Source: Diploscapter coronatus (taxonomy: Eukaryota > Nematoda > Chromadorea > Rhabditida > Rhabditidae). Taken from it: DNA of 64,000 nucleotides. Position numbers and translations under genes: made by a program. Under the pieces are notes generated by a model, which saw only the letters and a list, made by a program, of their open reading frames with translations, ran no database searches and was not told the DNA's origin. The stretch lies in contig OZ038423.1 in NCBI GenBank assembly GCA_964036155.1, forward strand, positions 63,193,249 to 63,257,248, given 5' to 3'. Below are positions 1 through 10,588 of this stretch, in pieces (within the stretch, counting starts at the first letter, position 1; the number at the start of each line of letters is the position of its first letter).

Positions 1-1088
1 CGCATCGCCTTGCCAGTCATCCGATATATGGGATGCTAGAAAATATACAGTGCCGAGTAAAAGTTTGAAAACGTATATTTTTCTTTCGTACTCATTAGCT
101 CAGTGATTTTCTTAAATCTGATTCTCCTGAGATTTGGCACTAAGTGAACACAAATAGTCATATTGCTATGCCAAATTTCAGATGAATTTGGTAATGATTT
201 TATGTGCGCAGAGGATAGTCCAGAACACGAGTTTTCAAACTTCCCCCGCTACTGTAAAAGATAATTATTAGATATGAAGACTATAAACCTAATCCAAAGG
301 TTGTTTTCGGCACGGTTAGTTGAGACTCGCCAATTCCACCAAACTTAAACAAGGGGTTTTTTATGAGTGAAAGTCACGTAATATTCTTACTCTCACGGTG
401 TCTTCGCCTAAAATTCGGAGCATTTTTGGTTCTGTCCTGGCGTCGGAATTGCAAAGGCGCCAGCGCGGTTGCTGCTCCTATGCAATTTCGACGCCTGGTA
501 ACTCAGGACCAAGAATTCCCCTGGCATCTCCTTCTCCATATTGGATGCTCCACGCTCTTCCATTCGGCACGAATGTCGATGATTGATTCGTCACGAACTT
601 GTTCTTGCCATCGCACGAGCTGCAACACATAATTTACGAGGAGTAAGTACCATCTTCATATGTTTGATTCTCCGAGTTGGCGATAGATAGTGCGGAATTC
701 TGATTACTTGTGCGTCAGGAACGAGCTTACCTATCGCAGGCCGTGTAGGGTACCCATAGATTTGACGAGCCAGTGTCGAGGACGATCAGAAACTGTTGAT
801 CAGGCGTCCCCAAGGTCATATTGCCTTCATATTCCATGTCGCCGTAATCGAATACTGGATGGGAGAGTGAGTCGAGATTCGATGTCTTCGCTCTCATCAG
901 TCGAATCTTCTCTTTGTGTTGCAGATATGCTTCATATTCTCCTTAAATTATTCATGCATTACTGAGGTCGGCATAAATAAACCATTTCTGATCATCCGAA
1001 TTCTCCTCGACTCCTTCCATCTCAAATTATGCTGAACTACGCCTGCAGATACAAGGCCTATTAAAAGAGCACACAGCAGAAGTCGCAT
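1..1088 (-). CDS. Secreted aspartic protease (pepsin/cathepsin D family A1), 5' part of gene
   Basis: Exons read on the minus strand: 1088-963, 909-731, 619-510, 407-391, 343-289 and 35-1, which joins to 174 residues in one open frame; the rest lies beyond the left edge. The protein starts with a hydrophobic signal peptide (MRLLLCALLIGLVSA). The mature N-terminal lobe has the first catalytic motif DTGSSNLWVP near residue 85, the flap segment WSIQYGEGDARG, and the typical run DTVRFGG then LTVPKTTFGLA. The second catalytic Asp would be outside the window. A1 proteases of this type act in lysosomes or the gut lumen of nematodes; which applies cannot be told here. Exon 4 is a 17-base microexon. 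The ATG directly follows a 3' splice-like site (attgcag). Family is certain, some exon edges less so. Confidence 0.85.
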
Positions 1089-2181
1089 CTGCAATAATTT
1101 AGTAGAATATTCGCTAAAAAGCGGGCGAAATCATCTGTATCACTTTTAGCAATGCAGATTAGAGGACGCAAGTGAAGTCAAATTTTCGAAGCGAAATTCT
1201 CTTAGGGATTTTTCGCATTCGATTATCTTCTAAGGTACTTTTCAAAATTTAATGAAAATGACATAATCTGCTACTGAGACTGTCGTTATAAACTAAGCCT
1301 ATGCAATAAGGTTTCAAACTGCAATATTTGTACAATGACACGAAACGTAATGTCCGCTGGACAATCAGCCAGCAGCTATCAAATTGGCAACTGGGCAATG
1401 CGTTCAGATTAGACAGGCTTATATGAAAGCTGAAAAACGGAACTAAAACTGAAAATCAAACAGATAAAATACGCAAATAAGTGCTAATAGCATTAGCTGT
1501 ATATACTGCAGGGCATCACTACATCAGAGCACAAATGAACCGAAACTTTGACTTGGATTACAAAAATTTACTGATTGTATATCGTTTAATGGCTGAACAT
1601 GAATGATATAAAATCGAGTAATCATCTTAAAAGGTCGTAAAAATTGAATATTGAGATCATAACATGCAGAGAACATCAAATATGAATGCAATTTGTGTTG
1701 GAATGAAAGAAGCATCGATAAAACTCTCGGAATGCAGCAATTTATTGCTTTGTGCTCGATATGTTCAGTGAAAAGACTCGATAACGATAATTAAATCAGT
1801 AATCGGTAATTAAAATGACCAATTAATGAGAATGACGAAATGACATATCAGCAATTCAGAACTAATGCGTATTCTCTGATCGGATGATTACATAATGAAG
1901 CAGACTGATAATGTCATTAGCAAGTACCAGTTTTGTTTATTCATGATTCCAGCATCCGGAAATAATAAAAGCGAGAAACTCTGAAGAAAATGTCAAGAAA
2001 AAAATCATGAAATTGCCTAATTAGCGAGAACAAGAAATTCAACCGATTTTTGCTTCACAACGTGGGCGGATCTTTCGAACTCTAAATTTATTCAACTTTA
2101 TTATAAAAATTCGGACCATAAAATAACAACAGAATGATAATGAAGTAGTTTGAAATAAATTTTTGGCATTACGAAAACAGA
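1089..2181. other. Intergenic region, no gene seen
   Basis: AT-rich sequence between the upstream side of the aspartic protease gene and the 3' end of the DUF4139 gene, both on the minus strand. I see no convincing exon, RNA gene or repeat. It should hold the protease promoter and the DUF4139 gene's 3' UTR. Confidence 0.6.
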
Positions 2182-5100
2182 TTAAAAGTGATGAGAATTA
2201 GCTGCTTCAACGAATAGGATTTTGTCGTCCTTCGGATAATCGACTTTATACTTGACCACTAGATTCTAAAAGTGTTTCTCTATTTTAATATTTTTAAAAA
2301 TAATGTACCTTCTCTTCATTGACGTCCAATTTGATAGCCCATTCCAAGTTCTCATCGAGATAAGCACCCAAATGATAAGGTGCATCGTCGGTTGGCTTCT
2401 CCGTTTTGGCTTCAGGAATCAACAGTTTAACCTGAATATTGTTTTAAACTTTTCCTCGAGTCAAATTTCTACCGCAATATTCTGTTCTGTACTTCGAGGA
2501 ATCTGATGCTTGATTCGAAGAGTGATCTCGTTTGATTTAGAATTCTTCACTTTGAATTTCTGCTCGAACGATGTTGATGAGTGCTTACTGATCACTCCGA
2601 GCTGAAATGGTTTTTTTTTTTTTTTTAAATTTTGTTTCTAAAATGTATGCCTACCTGTTCATGATATTTCAACACTGGAGATGGTTCAACCTTGACACTT
2701 GAATCAGTGCCAAGTGACATAGAGAACTTTTCATTCGGCATGATTTCCGGAATGCATATCTAAATTTGAAAACGCATGAATGGACGGAAAATCTAGTAAA
2801 ATGATTACTTTGGAGACAAACGCTTTGTTGATGTAAACATTTGCGGGACCAGATAGAAGTGCCATAGTAGACGTGTTTGTTCCTGTGGCAAAGAGAAACA
2901 CTTTCGAGTATTTGGTAGGAATGCATTCATGCAGCAGATTTACGGGTAGAGAAATTTGGCCAAGAATAACCTGTAATCAAAGTCATGAAACTATCCTAAA
3001 CTAGTTGATCAGATTTCCTACCTTATGCTGAGAGCTTCCATTAAGAATTGTTGCCGGCTTCAAAGTTTGATACTCAATATTCAAGTTGTTCGATATCACA
3101 TTCGTTTCCTAAAATATTTATCTAAGCTACTAATGAGCTATTTTAGTTGGATATCAGGCTGAAAAACTATTACCGTATATCTGATTCTGGACTGAGTTGC
3201 TTCTTGTCCATTCGATGAATTGTTCGATACAGATCCGAATAAACCCGATCTGGGCTGAGATTGTGTCGGATCTGACTGTCCTCCTCCTTCTGTCGTAGAT
3301 GAAACAACTGTGCTGGATCCAAACAATCCTCCAGAAGTTGCTGTTCCGAATCTTGGGTGGGAGATAGAGTTGTCAGATGCGGTACCAAATATGCTCGGTC
3401 TAGGTTGATCTTGTTGTGCTCCTTCTGCAGATGCAGTTGATCCGAATAGTCCGGTAGGTGCGACAAGTCGAGTTCCACCTACTCTCGGCACAGGCATCGC
3501 TTGACCCGAACCAGTTCCGAATAGACCCTGACTGTGCGCTGGAGCATTTGATGAACGGAATAGTGGAGTCTGATGTTTTCTGAAAGATATGATTCTGATG
3601 AAGCTCTTCAGGATGAATAGTTACGACTGCAGGACTGCATTCAGTGTTGGCAGATTGTGAATCGCATATTCCGATGAGGGCTTTGCCGTCGAAAGTAGCT
3701 AAAATCCGATACGTTATTATTTTTCTAAACTTGATTTTTCATACAATTTTTGCTTTTTTCCAATGCTCGCCAGTATTTTGAAAAATCGATGCTCCGTAAG
3801 TAATCTGAAACAATACTACTAAATTGATCTTCTTCAGATAATAATGCCAACACAACGATAAGACAGAATGCATTCTTTAAAAGTCATAGTAAAATAAGGA
3901 AACCATCTCTAGACTTGCTTCAATCGAAACAGGTTTTATAAAAAAAAAAAGAAAGTATTTTCGGATCTTTAATTCTATATCATTTTGTCACATAATATTC
4001 TTACGTTCAAATTTTGCCCGTCATCGATTCGAATATCATATTCTGGTTTCCAAAATGCACCGTTCACTCGGTAAATGAACAAAAGCTCGACTTCATCTTC
4101 GCCTTCACTTTCCAGTGTGATGCGAGCTTGCCTATTTCTTCTTGTGAAATTCGTTTATGTTTGATGCTCTTACTCTTTGTTCTGTTTCCTTTTGTTAGCT
4201 AGCTTAGCCATCTTCGACCGTAGATTATCCAACTTTTTAGTTTGCTCTTTCAATTTCCCCTCATTCCCGAATTCTTCTAAAAAAAAGCGGTTGAAACGTA
4301 AATGTATCGCTAATATGTGCCCAATTTTTCTTACAAATAAGCTAAAAATTTAGATTGGCGCTCAAAAATTTCGCATCACTTCATAACTTTCAGTCTTTGG
4401 TTCACTCATTTTGGTGCACGGGTTCGGCTAGATTTTATGCACATAATGAGATGACATACATGACTATATTGCTCTGGTCAAAGAAAGTGCAGATTGTGTT
4501 GAAAAATAGTGAGAAAAGGCGAAAGACAGGAAATTGTGTACTACTCTTTCCATTTTCCCCCGCCGACTCTTTGTCTGCGCATAGTTGTGACGCGCATTTA
4601 TCGTAAGGCGATTTTCGACACACGAACTGTCATTTCATTTGACCAGCACAATAAATGCATGATAACTGTTAAGTTGGACAGGTTAACCGCGAAGGAAATA
4701 TAGATCAGCAACCGACATTAGGAAAGATTCGAAAACATGCATGCCTCTAGCCAGATCGTCGAATTTCTTAGCCAGAAATGTAATATTCTGGTCTAAGGAC
4801 TCCAGAGAAGCCTTGTTCAATATGAAGTCTGCCTTCGCCAATGCCTCTTTATTATCACCCGGTCCAAATTTAATCTGAAAAATCATTATTTTTTATTAAT
4901 TTTAGCTAAAGGAATATAAAATCTCGAGTTTAAGATAGCATGATGCACAAAAACGCGTTCATGGCTCACTTCGTTGACGACTTTGTTGAATAGTTGTCTT
5001 CGGGTTTCCGTGTCCTTTATCTTTCGTTTGGTTTCAGTATGCTCATCCAACATTGCTTTGATCTCTTTCTTCAGTTCGGCACTCTGAAAGGAATAAATTT

Positions 5101-5456
5101 GGAGAGCTTGAAGAAAAAAATCTCTAAAATTCACTTTCTCATCCTGGTCCTCAGTGTCGGAATCATTATCTTTTTCCAGGTTTTTGTTTTGCCTTTCAAT
5201 TTGCACGCAATGTATCGTTGCATTTGCAATTCCATCAATTCGGATTGAATCTCTTTCAAGCGCAAATGGTAAATCCTGAATGCTAATTCATTTCGCCTCA
5301 ACATTTTCTTCCTACCTTGACTATAACAATATTTTCTCCCGGTTCAAGTTTAACGCGAATTTTCCTGATTATTTCAGCGGTATTCCCATAGATTGCAACT
5401 TTATCGATTTTTTCCTCTCCACAAACAAACTCACATGTCTTCCCTATTTCGCTCAT
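2182..5456 (-). CDS. DUF4140/DUF4139 (mucoidy inhibitor A-like, F37C4.5 type) protein with FG-rich linker
   Basis: Fourteen exons join to an open frame of 697 residues: 5456-5316, 5275-4970, 4874-4688, 4276-4174, 4131-4005, 3804-3745, 3698-3625, 3579-3174, 3108-3022, 2970-2809, 2759-2655, 2601-2473, 2431-2309, 2265-2182. The N-terminal DUF4140 part (about 10-100) has the family pattern of a growth-free beta region, including ERDSIRIDGIANATI. A charged, probably coiled-coil stretch follows (about 105-260), then DUF4139 with NGAFWKPEYDIRID near 265-280 and, after a linker, LLSGPANVY and SLGTDSSVKVEP. C. elegans F37C4.5 and its relatives share this order; their biochemical role is not known. The linker at about 333-462 carries six FG motifs (GLFGT, GLFGS, SIFGT, PRFGT, GLFGS, GLFGS). 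A splice acceptor sits 12 bases before the ATG. The 4687-4277 intron is the least secure junction. Confidence 0.85.
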
Positions 5457-5744
5457 TTTTATTCAGATCTGAAACTTATTTTAGAATATGAAAATCATAC
5501 GTTCAAATCAGTAGAAAATACCTAGATTCGAAATAAATAAATCGATAAAAATTCGAAAAGAACAACGAAAAGTCGCTGAAAAGTGAACTGCTTGCAGCGG
5601 ACTCTTTTTCTCTTTCTCTCCTTTTCACTGGCCAAAAATTCGAATCTTTTCGAATGTAGTGTGCTATTCTGAACCATGCACTTGTTTGCTAGGTTACATC
5701 GTTTATGACGTAATCTTGATTTCACAATCTCAATCAGAAAAAAT

Positions 5745-5859
5745 CTGTGGTAGTATTTTTTGCCATTTTTAAACTTTGAAAAAATTTATATTCATGCTAA
5801 AGCATGAGATCTAGCCCGACTTAAAAACTCGTGCTAAAAGACTAAAAATACCACCACAG
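5745..5859. repeat. Small element with about 20-base terminal inverted repeats
   Basis: The left end reads CTGTGGTAGTATTTTT and the right end is its near-perfect reverse complement (AAAAATACCACCACAG). The 115 bases between hold a further hairpin (catgctaaagcatg). The size and ends fit a MITE. I could not find a clear target duplication, so the superfamily is open. Confidence 0.55.
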
Positions 5860-6300
5860 AAGTTCGTTCTTGTCTTCATTTATCGAAGCGAGTTCTTTTG
5901 AATATTTCTTTCGGCTTTAGATCGGTATTAATTTATGATCTAGTTTAGCTAAAGGCTAACTGGTCGAAAATTTACAAAAAAAAATAGACGATTTCTTAGT
6001 TAGATTTTGTCAATAAATGCCAGTTTGGTTTTTAACTCAATAAATTTGAATTTTAAGAATGTTTTTGCTAAATAATGAGCGGCAGATATTAATTATAATG
6101 GTTCGATGATAGAAAAATTTCTGATAAAATAGCATAAAAATTTGACAAATTATGAGGAATCGCTTTTTGATGATAGGATCAGTGCGACAATGATTTCATG
6201 GAAATGTCAGAAGATAATCAGACTTTGATGTTCACAGATTATCGATATTATACCGTATCACGATATTCTTCAGTTGTAAGGAGCTCAGAGACATTGATAC

Positions 6301-6455
6301 CAAGGCTGTTGCGGAAGTTCCGACTCCGACTCCGAAAATTCCGGCGATTTTTAGCATCGGAAGTTCCGATTCCGATTCCGACCTCGCGAAAAATTCAAAT
6401 TTCACTTCCGATTCCGATTCCAAATTTTTTAAAATTCGATTCCGCAACAGCCCTG
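6301..6455. mobile_element. hAT-like MITE, 155 bp, with near-perfect 8-bp target duplication
   Basis: The ends are inverted copies: CAAGGCTGTTGCGGAA on the left, and the reverse complement of the right end reads CAGGGCTGTTGCGGAA. The flanks are attgatac (6293-6300) and cttgatac (6456-6463), matching at 7 of 8 bases. An 8-base duplication with CAGGG-type ends is the mark of hAT transposons. The interior is built from repeats of the motif TTCCGATTCCG and contains no coding sequence. Confidence 0.75.
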
Positions 6456-7020
6456 CTTGATACATATCTTATAGACAATGACAAAACTATTTTATGCATG
6501 GAATTACTGTTTTAGAGTTCACATTATGGGTAGGAATGTTGACGATGAAGTAAGATGACGCATCGCCCCAAAATGAAAATCAGCTGCACTGTAAACAACC
6601 CTGATGGTGAGTTATGCACGTTTTTACCACATCACCTAACTCCTAAACTAATTCATTTTTTGAAATGAAAAACAAATCTTAACGCAGGTGCAATTTTTAA
6701 CTATCTGAAAAAGTCGATCTTCTAATCTCGCACCTTCTGCAACTTTTATATAAAAATTTTGTCAATTTTTTCAAGACATAGGGCGGGACATAATTGAAAT
6801 GTTGAATCTGAAATTACACTAAATTATAAGTTAGATGAGTACTATAAATACAAAGCTGATTGCCTAAGCAACGTCTTGCACTGTTACTCAATCCATTTCA
6901 AGTTTTGTTATTTTTGTTTCGAAAACGCTACCCTTTCTAAATCGTACTGTATTGGGATCATTTTCTCAAATTGCTATTCTACAGATTTATTATTATTAGA
7001 GAAATAATTCGCAGAATCGA

Positions 7021-8758
7021 ATGTCTTGGTGCCATAAACCTACGCCTAGTGCAAAGAATTATGAAATTTGTGGAGGTGAGTTAATTTTTCAATTTACTTA
7101 TTCTTACATGCTATTCTGCATTACCTTTTTTTTTATAATCCTTGGTAACGATTTAGTATTTTAGAATTTTTAACATCAGATTCATTACTTTACAAACTCA
7201 TCGCTGCGTGGAAAACTGCCCTACTTCATGGAGATAGATCTCCTATAGGTTAGTTAAATAATTTTATATCGATGTTATCTTCAAAAAAAAATTCATCTAG
7301 TGCTTCAAATCCTGGGCATTTTGTACAGCACCACATTAATCCCGATTTTTATGGCCATATTTATGACGTATCGGTTATTTCGAAAAGGTGGAAAGTTTTC
7401 ACAATTCGAAAAATTAATAGTCATCTTACTCATTCTAAATCTACTCCTTTTTATATATTCATTGATATATGTAAGTTTTATACTATCATTTTTATGATAA
7501 AATTTTCAATATATGCATTGAAGCAGGATAATACTTTAGACTTCATTTAATATCTATAAACAATTTTTAATTCTTTGCTGCCAAGATGTTATCATATTCG
7601 AGGTAACATAATTTTAAATTCTAGCCACGCATATCAATCGATATTTAGCTATAGTTTAAGCGAATCGTTTAAAATATCATCTACGTTGCTACAGAAAAAG
7701 TGTCAACAGTTTGTGAAATAGTATGGATCGTATTATTGTAGTTTTCCATATATTATTTCGCCATAATGTCTCTACTTTTCTGCCGCAACTTTTCCAAATA
7801 ACTAAAATACCACTTTATTTTAAATTTATTTGACATATAAAGTTGACTTAAATCTAATATAGTTCAAATTTTACATTGACAACTGACAAATGGAATTGCA
7901 GGAATTATTGTCTGAGTTATTTAGTCTTCTTCGAGAGAACTGGTTAATGATGGCCATAAGATTCGTTTCGACTGAAGTTACGATATATCGAGCTAGGACA
8001 TTTTCACTGTTAGAAATTCTTCCACATGCATATATCGATTTTGATACAAAATGATTCAATTTAGTTGCCGTAGTGAAAAAATAACTAAGCTATTTGCCAC
8101 TATATTTTGGATATTGGCCGGATTTCATATTATTTTTGGTTGTATCGCCCAACTAATTTATTTTGGAATTATCGGGTTGAACGCTTATCGAATTGTTAAT
8201 ATTGTTGATATAGTTGATATACGATATATAATGGCTCTCGATCAATGGAATGTAAGTTAAACGAATATTATCAAAATACAAATTATTAATGTCAATTATG
8301 TAGATAAGTTTTAGCATCTTTACTCTATAATATCTCCGATCATAACAAGTTATGCTCAGATGATAATTAGCATTGTCGCGTTTATTTATCTAAAGCGGCG
8401 TTTTAAGTCGTATGGAAATCTGAGCCAAAGTGCAAGAAATGCTGAACGACGCTTAAATCGATGGCTAACGGCGTATGTAAGTTAGCCCAGTTAATGTTGC
8501 ACCATATTATGTTGAAAATGAATATGTATAACGTTTAGGTTTTATGCGAAGTGGCAGCAAATGATTTAAGCATTTTTAATCTATACAGTTTCTTCTGTTT
8601 TGTTTGGAATAGTCAGGAACAGAAAGCTATAAGTAGGATGTTTTCGTAATCTTTTAACTTCGATATCTTAAACATCCTATGCAAAATTAATTATATTTCG
8701 TTGTAATAGTTTTTCCATGTGTAATGAGTCTATTGAGGGCGAATCTGTAAATAATTGA
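7021..8758 (+). CDS. Seven-transmembrane receptor-like protein (nematode serpentine chemoreceptor type), copy A
   Basis: Eight exons (7021-7075, 7165-7248, 7301-7470, 7902-8008, 8065-8251, 8315-8476, 8539-8645, 8710-8758) join in frame to 306 residues, a usual length for nematode chemoreceptors. Hydrophobic helices follow in order: ILGILYSTTLIPIFMAIFM, KLIVILLILNLLLFIYSLIY, a third ending in TIYRARTF (position of the DRY motif), LFATIFWILAGFHIIFGCIA, SPIITSYAQMIISIVAFIY, then a basic loop (YLKRRFKSYG, ARNAERRLNR) and at least one more helix (NLYSFFCFV). This layout suggests an srx/srsx-like receptor, but I cannot fix the family from memory. A splice acceptor lies 6 bases before the ATG. A closely related copy (62790-64000) lies on the opposite strand, and the two point toward each other. 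The seventh helix is weak. Confidence 0.65.
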
Positions 8759-10037
8759 TTTCTCAACCTTGGTTAACACATCAAATCACACATTCATTTA
8801 TATTTATAATCAATCTCTGGTTTAAAATGTAGAGATTCGTTGCAGCGAGTACGAAATGACATTCAAAAACAATTTAAATGAAATTTATAATTCCTAAGCT
8901 ATTTTGTCCCTTGTATAAGTCATAGCATAATGCCCCTTTGTTTATTTACAAACGGAAAAGTAGAGATTCGATATATTTTGAAACGTTCTTACCCAAAAGA
9001 ACGATGATATCGAAAGAATTTTGAAACAATGAAATTGTTCACGATTTAACGAAAAATAACATAAACTAACCAGTTTCATAGCTTCAAAGTTAGAAGTTTG
9101 AGAGAACTTACTAGAATATTTTAGATACATGTAATATCGATGATGCATCTTTTTTAAACAATGTGATACGTTATATATACGTAAGCATTATTAATAGCAA
9201 ATTTTCATATTAACTAATAAAAGAAATGAAAGGCCTATGTTGCCAACATATATCCTGAAAATGTGCGCTGAGAAGTCCTAAAGGAACGTTCTAAATAGTG
9301 AATCCTTCGACCTTACCATTATTTACATAAACGATAATCATTTTTTGCATCGGATAGGAGACACATGAATGTCACTTTGAATTTTGAGAATAGAACTCGG
9401 CTAATCGTGTCTGAAGGAACCAAAATACCCCTTTCGCGTTATGTGCTTAGAAAGAGCAACTGTAAAACTAGGAATTGTTTCCTGAATAAATCTTGAGCAG
9501 TATACCTTTCTAACATAAGAAATGTATCCACACTAGAATAAGTTAAATTTTCCACCAAGAAAGCATTTAAAAAAAAAAACTTTCAGTACATTTTTGTCCT
9601 TATTTACCAAATTGGATCATGCTTCCAAATAATTCCCTTGTTTTTCTTAATAAGAGGATTGATCAAGGTAGTTTATGTACATATGCATGTAAAAGAAAAA
9701 GGACAATTTTAGAAGAACAACACCACTACATCATCGGCTAAGAAAGAATCAGTCAAAGTTATTAAAGTCACACCTCATCGTTCGGAGCAACTGCATTCGA
9801 ATAGTATTTTATCATCACGAGCCATAAGACTGATCTGAAATTATGGTAAAATGTGAATGGACATTCTATATGTATAGGCAAAGTTTCTACAGCTCACGAC
9901 TGCTTAGTTCTTTTTACTTGAATTGATTTATTCATTTTACTTTATCGATTCAAATGCATTCCGAAAATTTGTATAATTTGTCGAATGTTCAATAAAACAT
10001 TGCTTATTCATTCTGTTAGAAGATAGCTGATATCAAA
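7430..10037 (+). repeat. Arm A of a long diverged inverted repeat
   Basis: This stretch matches the reverse complement of 61531-64000 over its whole length, in introns, exons and the intergenic part alike, with scattered substitutions and small indels. Examples: 9299-9340 against 62220-62275, 9655-9700 against 61870-61915, and 9990-10037 against 61531-61575. Homology stops at about 10037. Its outer edge is at or before 7430, because arm B reaches the window end there. It contains copy A of the receptor gene. The part after 8758 has no gene I can recognise. Confidence 0.85.
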
Positions 10038-10588
10038 GTGTAGCATCTCATCTTGTGAGATAAAATTCATACATTACTGGTGTCAGAGTACAGTCTATGT
10101 ACACTAATTATCCCATTAAAATCACCTTGTGGATATCTGAAAATTCGGACTAATTGTAATTGAAACAGTACTACTATTTACAAAGCATTAATTTGAGTGA
10201 AGAAACTCCGTCGGAAAACAAGCTAGTTTTAATAGACTAATGTGCTTATATTTAGAACCCCCAAGCATATTTTGGGATTAAAAGTATGGTAGTCGAGTTG
10301 GGTGTGAAAATGACCCCAGTAAAGTACCTTAGACGATGGCAATAATAAAAAAAATCAAAAAATATTTAAACCCCGGAAAATTGAAAATGTTTAACGATCA
10401 AAACGAACAACATTCGAAATTTATGCTTTATCTTCTTTGCATCTTTTTCTCATTGTCTCTCATCCTTTCTCCCACTGCACTTTATTCATTTCTGTTTGGG
10501 TTTACTGCGTTTTCTTTCATTCGATTTTCTCGACTTTTCAAAAATTATTTTTGAACTTTCAGGTATTTTTACCAGGTGAAAAGCAGTT
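8759..10588. other. Intergenic region; mostly non-coding part of inverted-repeat arm A
   Basis: Up to 10037 this is the downstream half of arm A. From 10038 to 10588 it is unique sequence that should include the promoter of the SETDB1-like gene. A splice acceptor-like site (gaactttcag) ends at 10562, 26 bases before the ATG. No exon is evident. Confidence 0.5.

Larger units (their letters stand above)
5457..7020. other. Intergenic region with two small transposon-like elements
   Basis: Between the divergent starts of the DUF4139 gene (minus) and the first receptor gene (plus). It contains the palindromic element at 5745-5859 and the hAT-like MITE at 6301-6455, both described separately. The rest is AT-rich and I see no exons. 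Confidence 0.5.

Noticed and set aside
241..256. Reading the aspartic protease through an exon at 248-241, which runs into TGA, suggesting a pseudogene
   Set aside because: Skipping to the acceptor at 36 gives FGLASHISDDWQGDA in frame, the expected family sequence, so no stop is needed.
363..965. Plus-strand open frames of 89 and 91 residues as a gene
   Set aside because: They are antisense to the aspartic protease exons, whose minus-strand frame has the catalytic DTGSS motif and matching splice phases.
3138..3497. FG-rich open frame as a separate nucleoporin gene
   Set aside because: Both splice phases join it to DUF4139 exons on either side, and there is no start or second nucleoporin domain.
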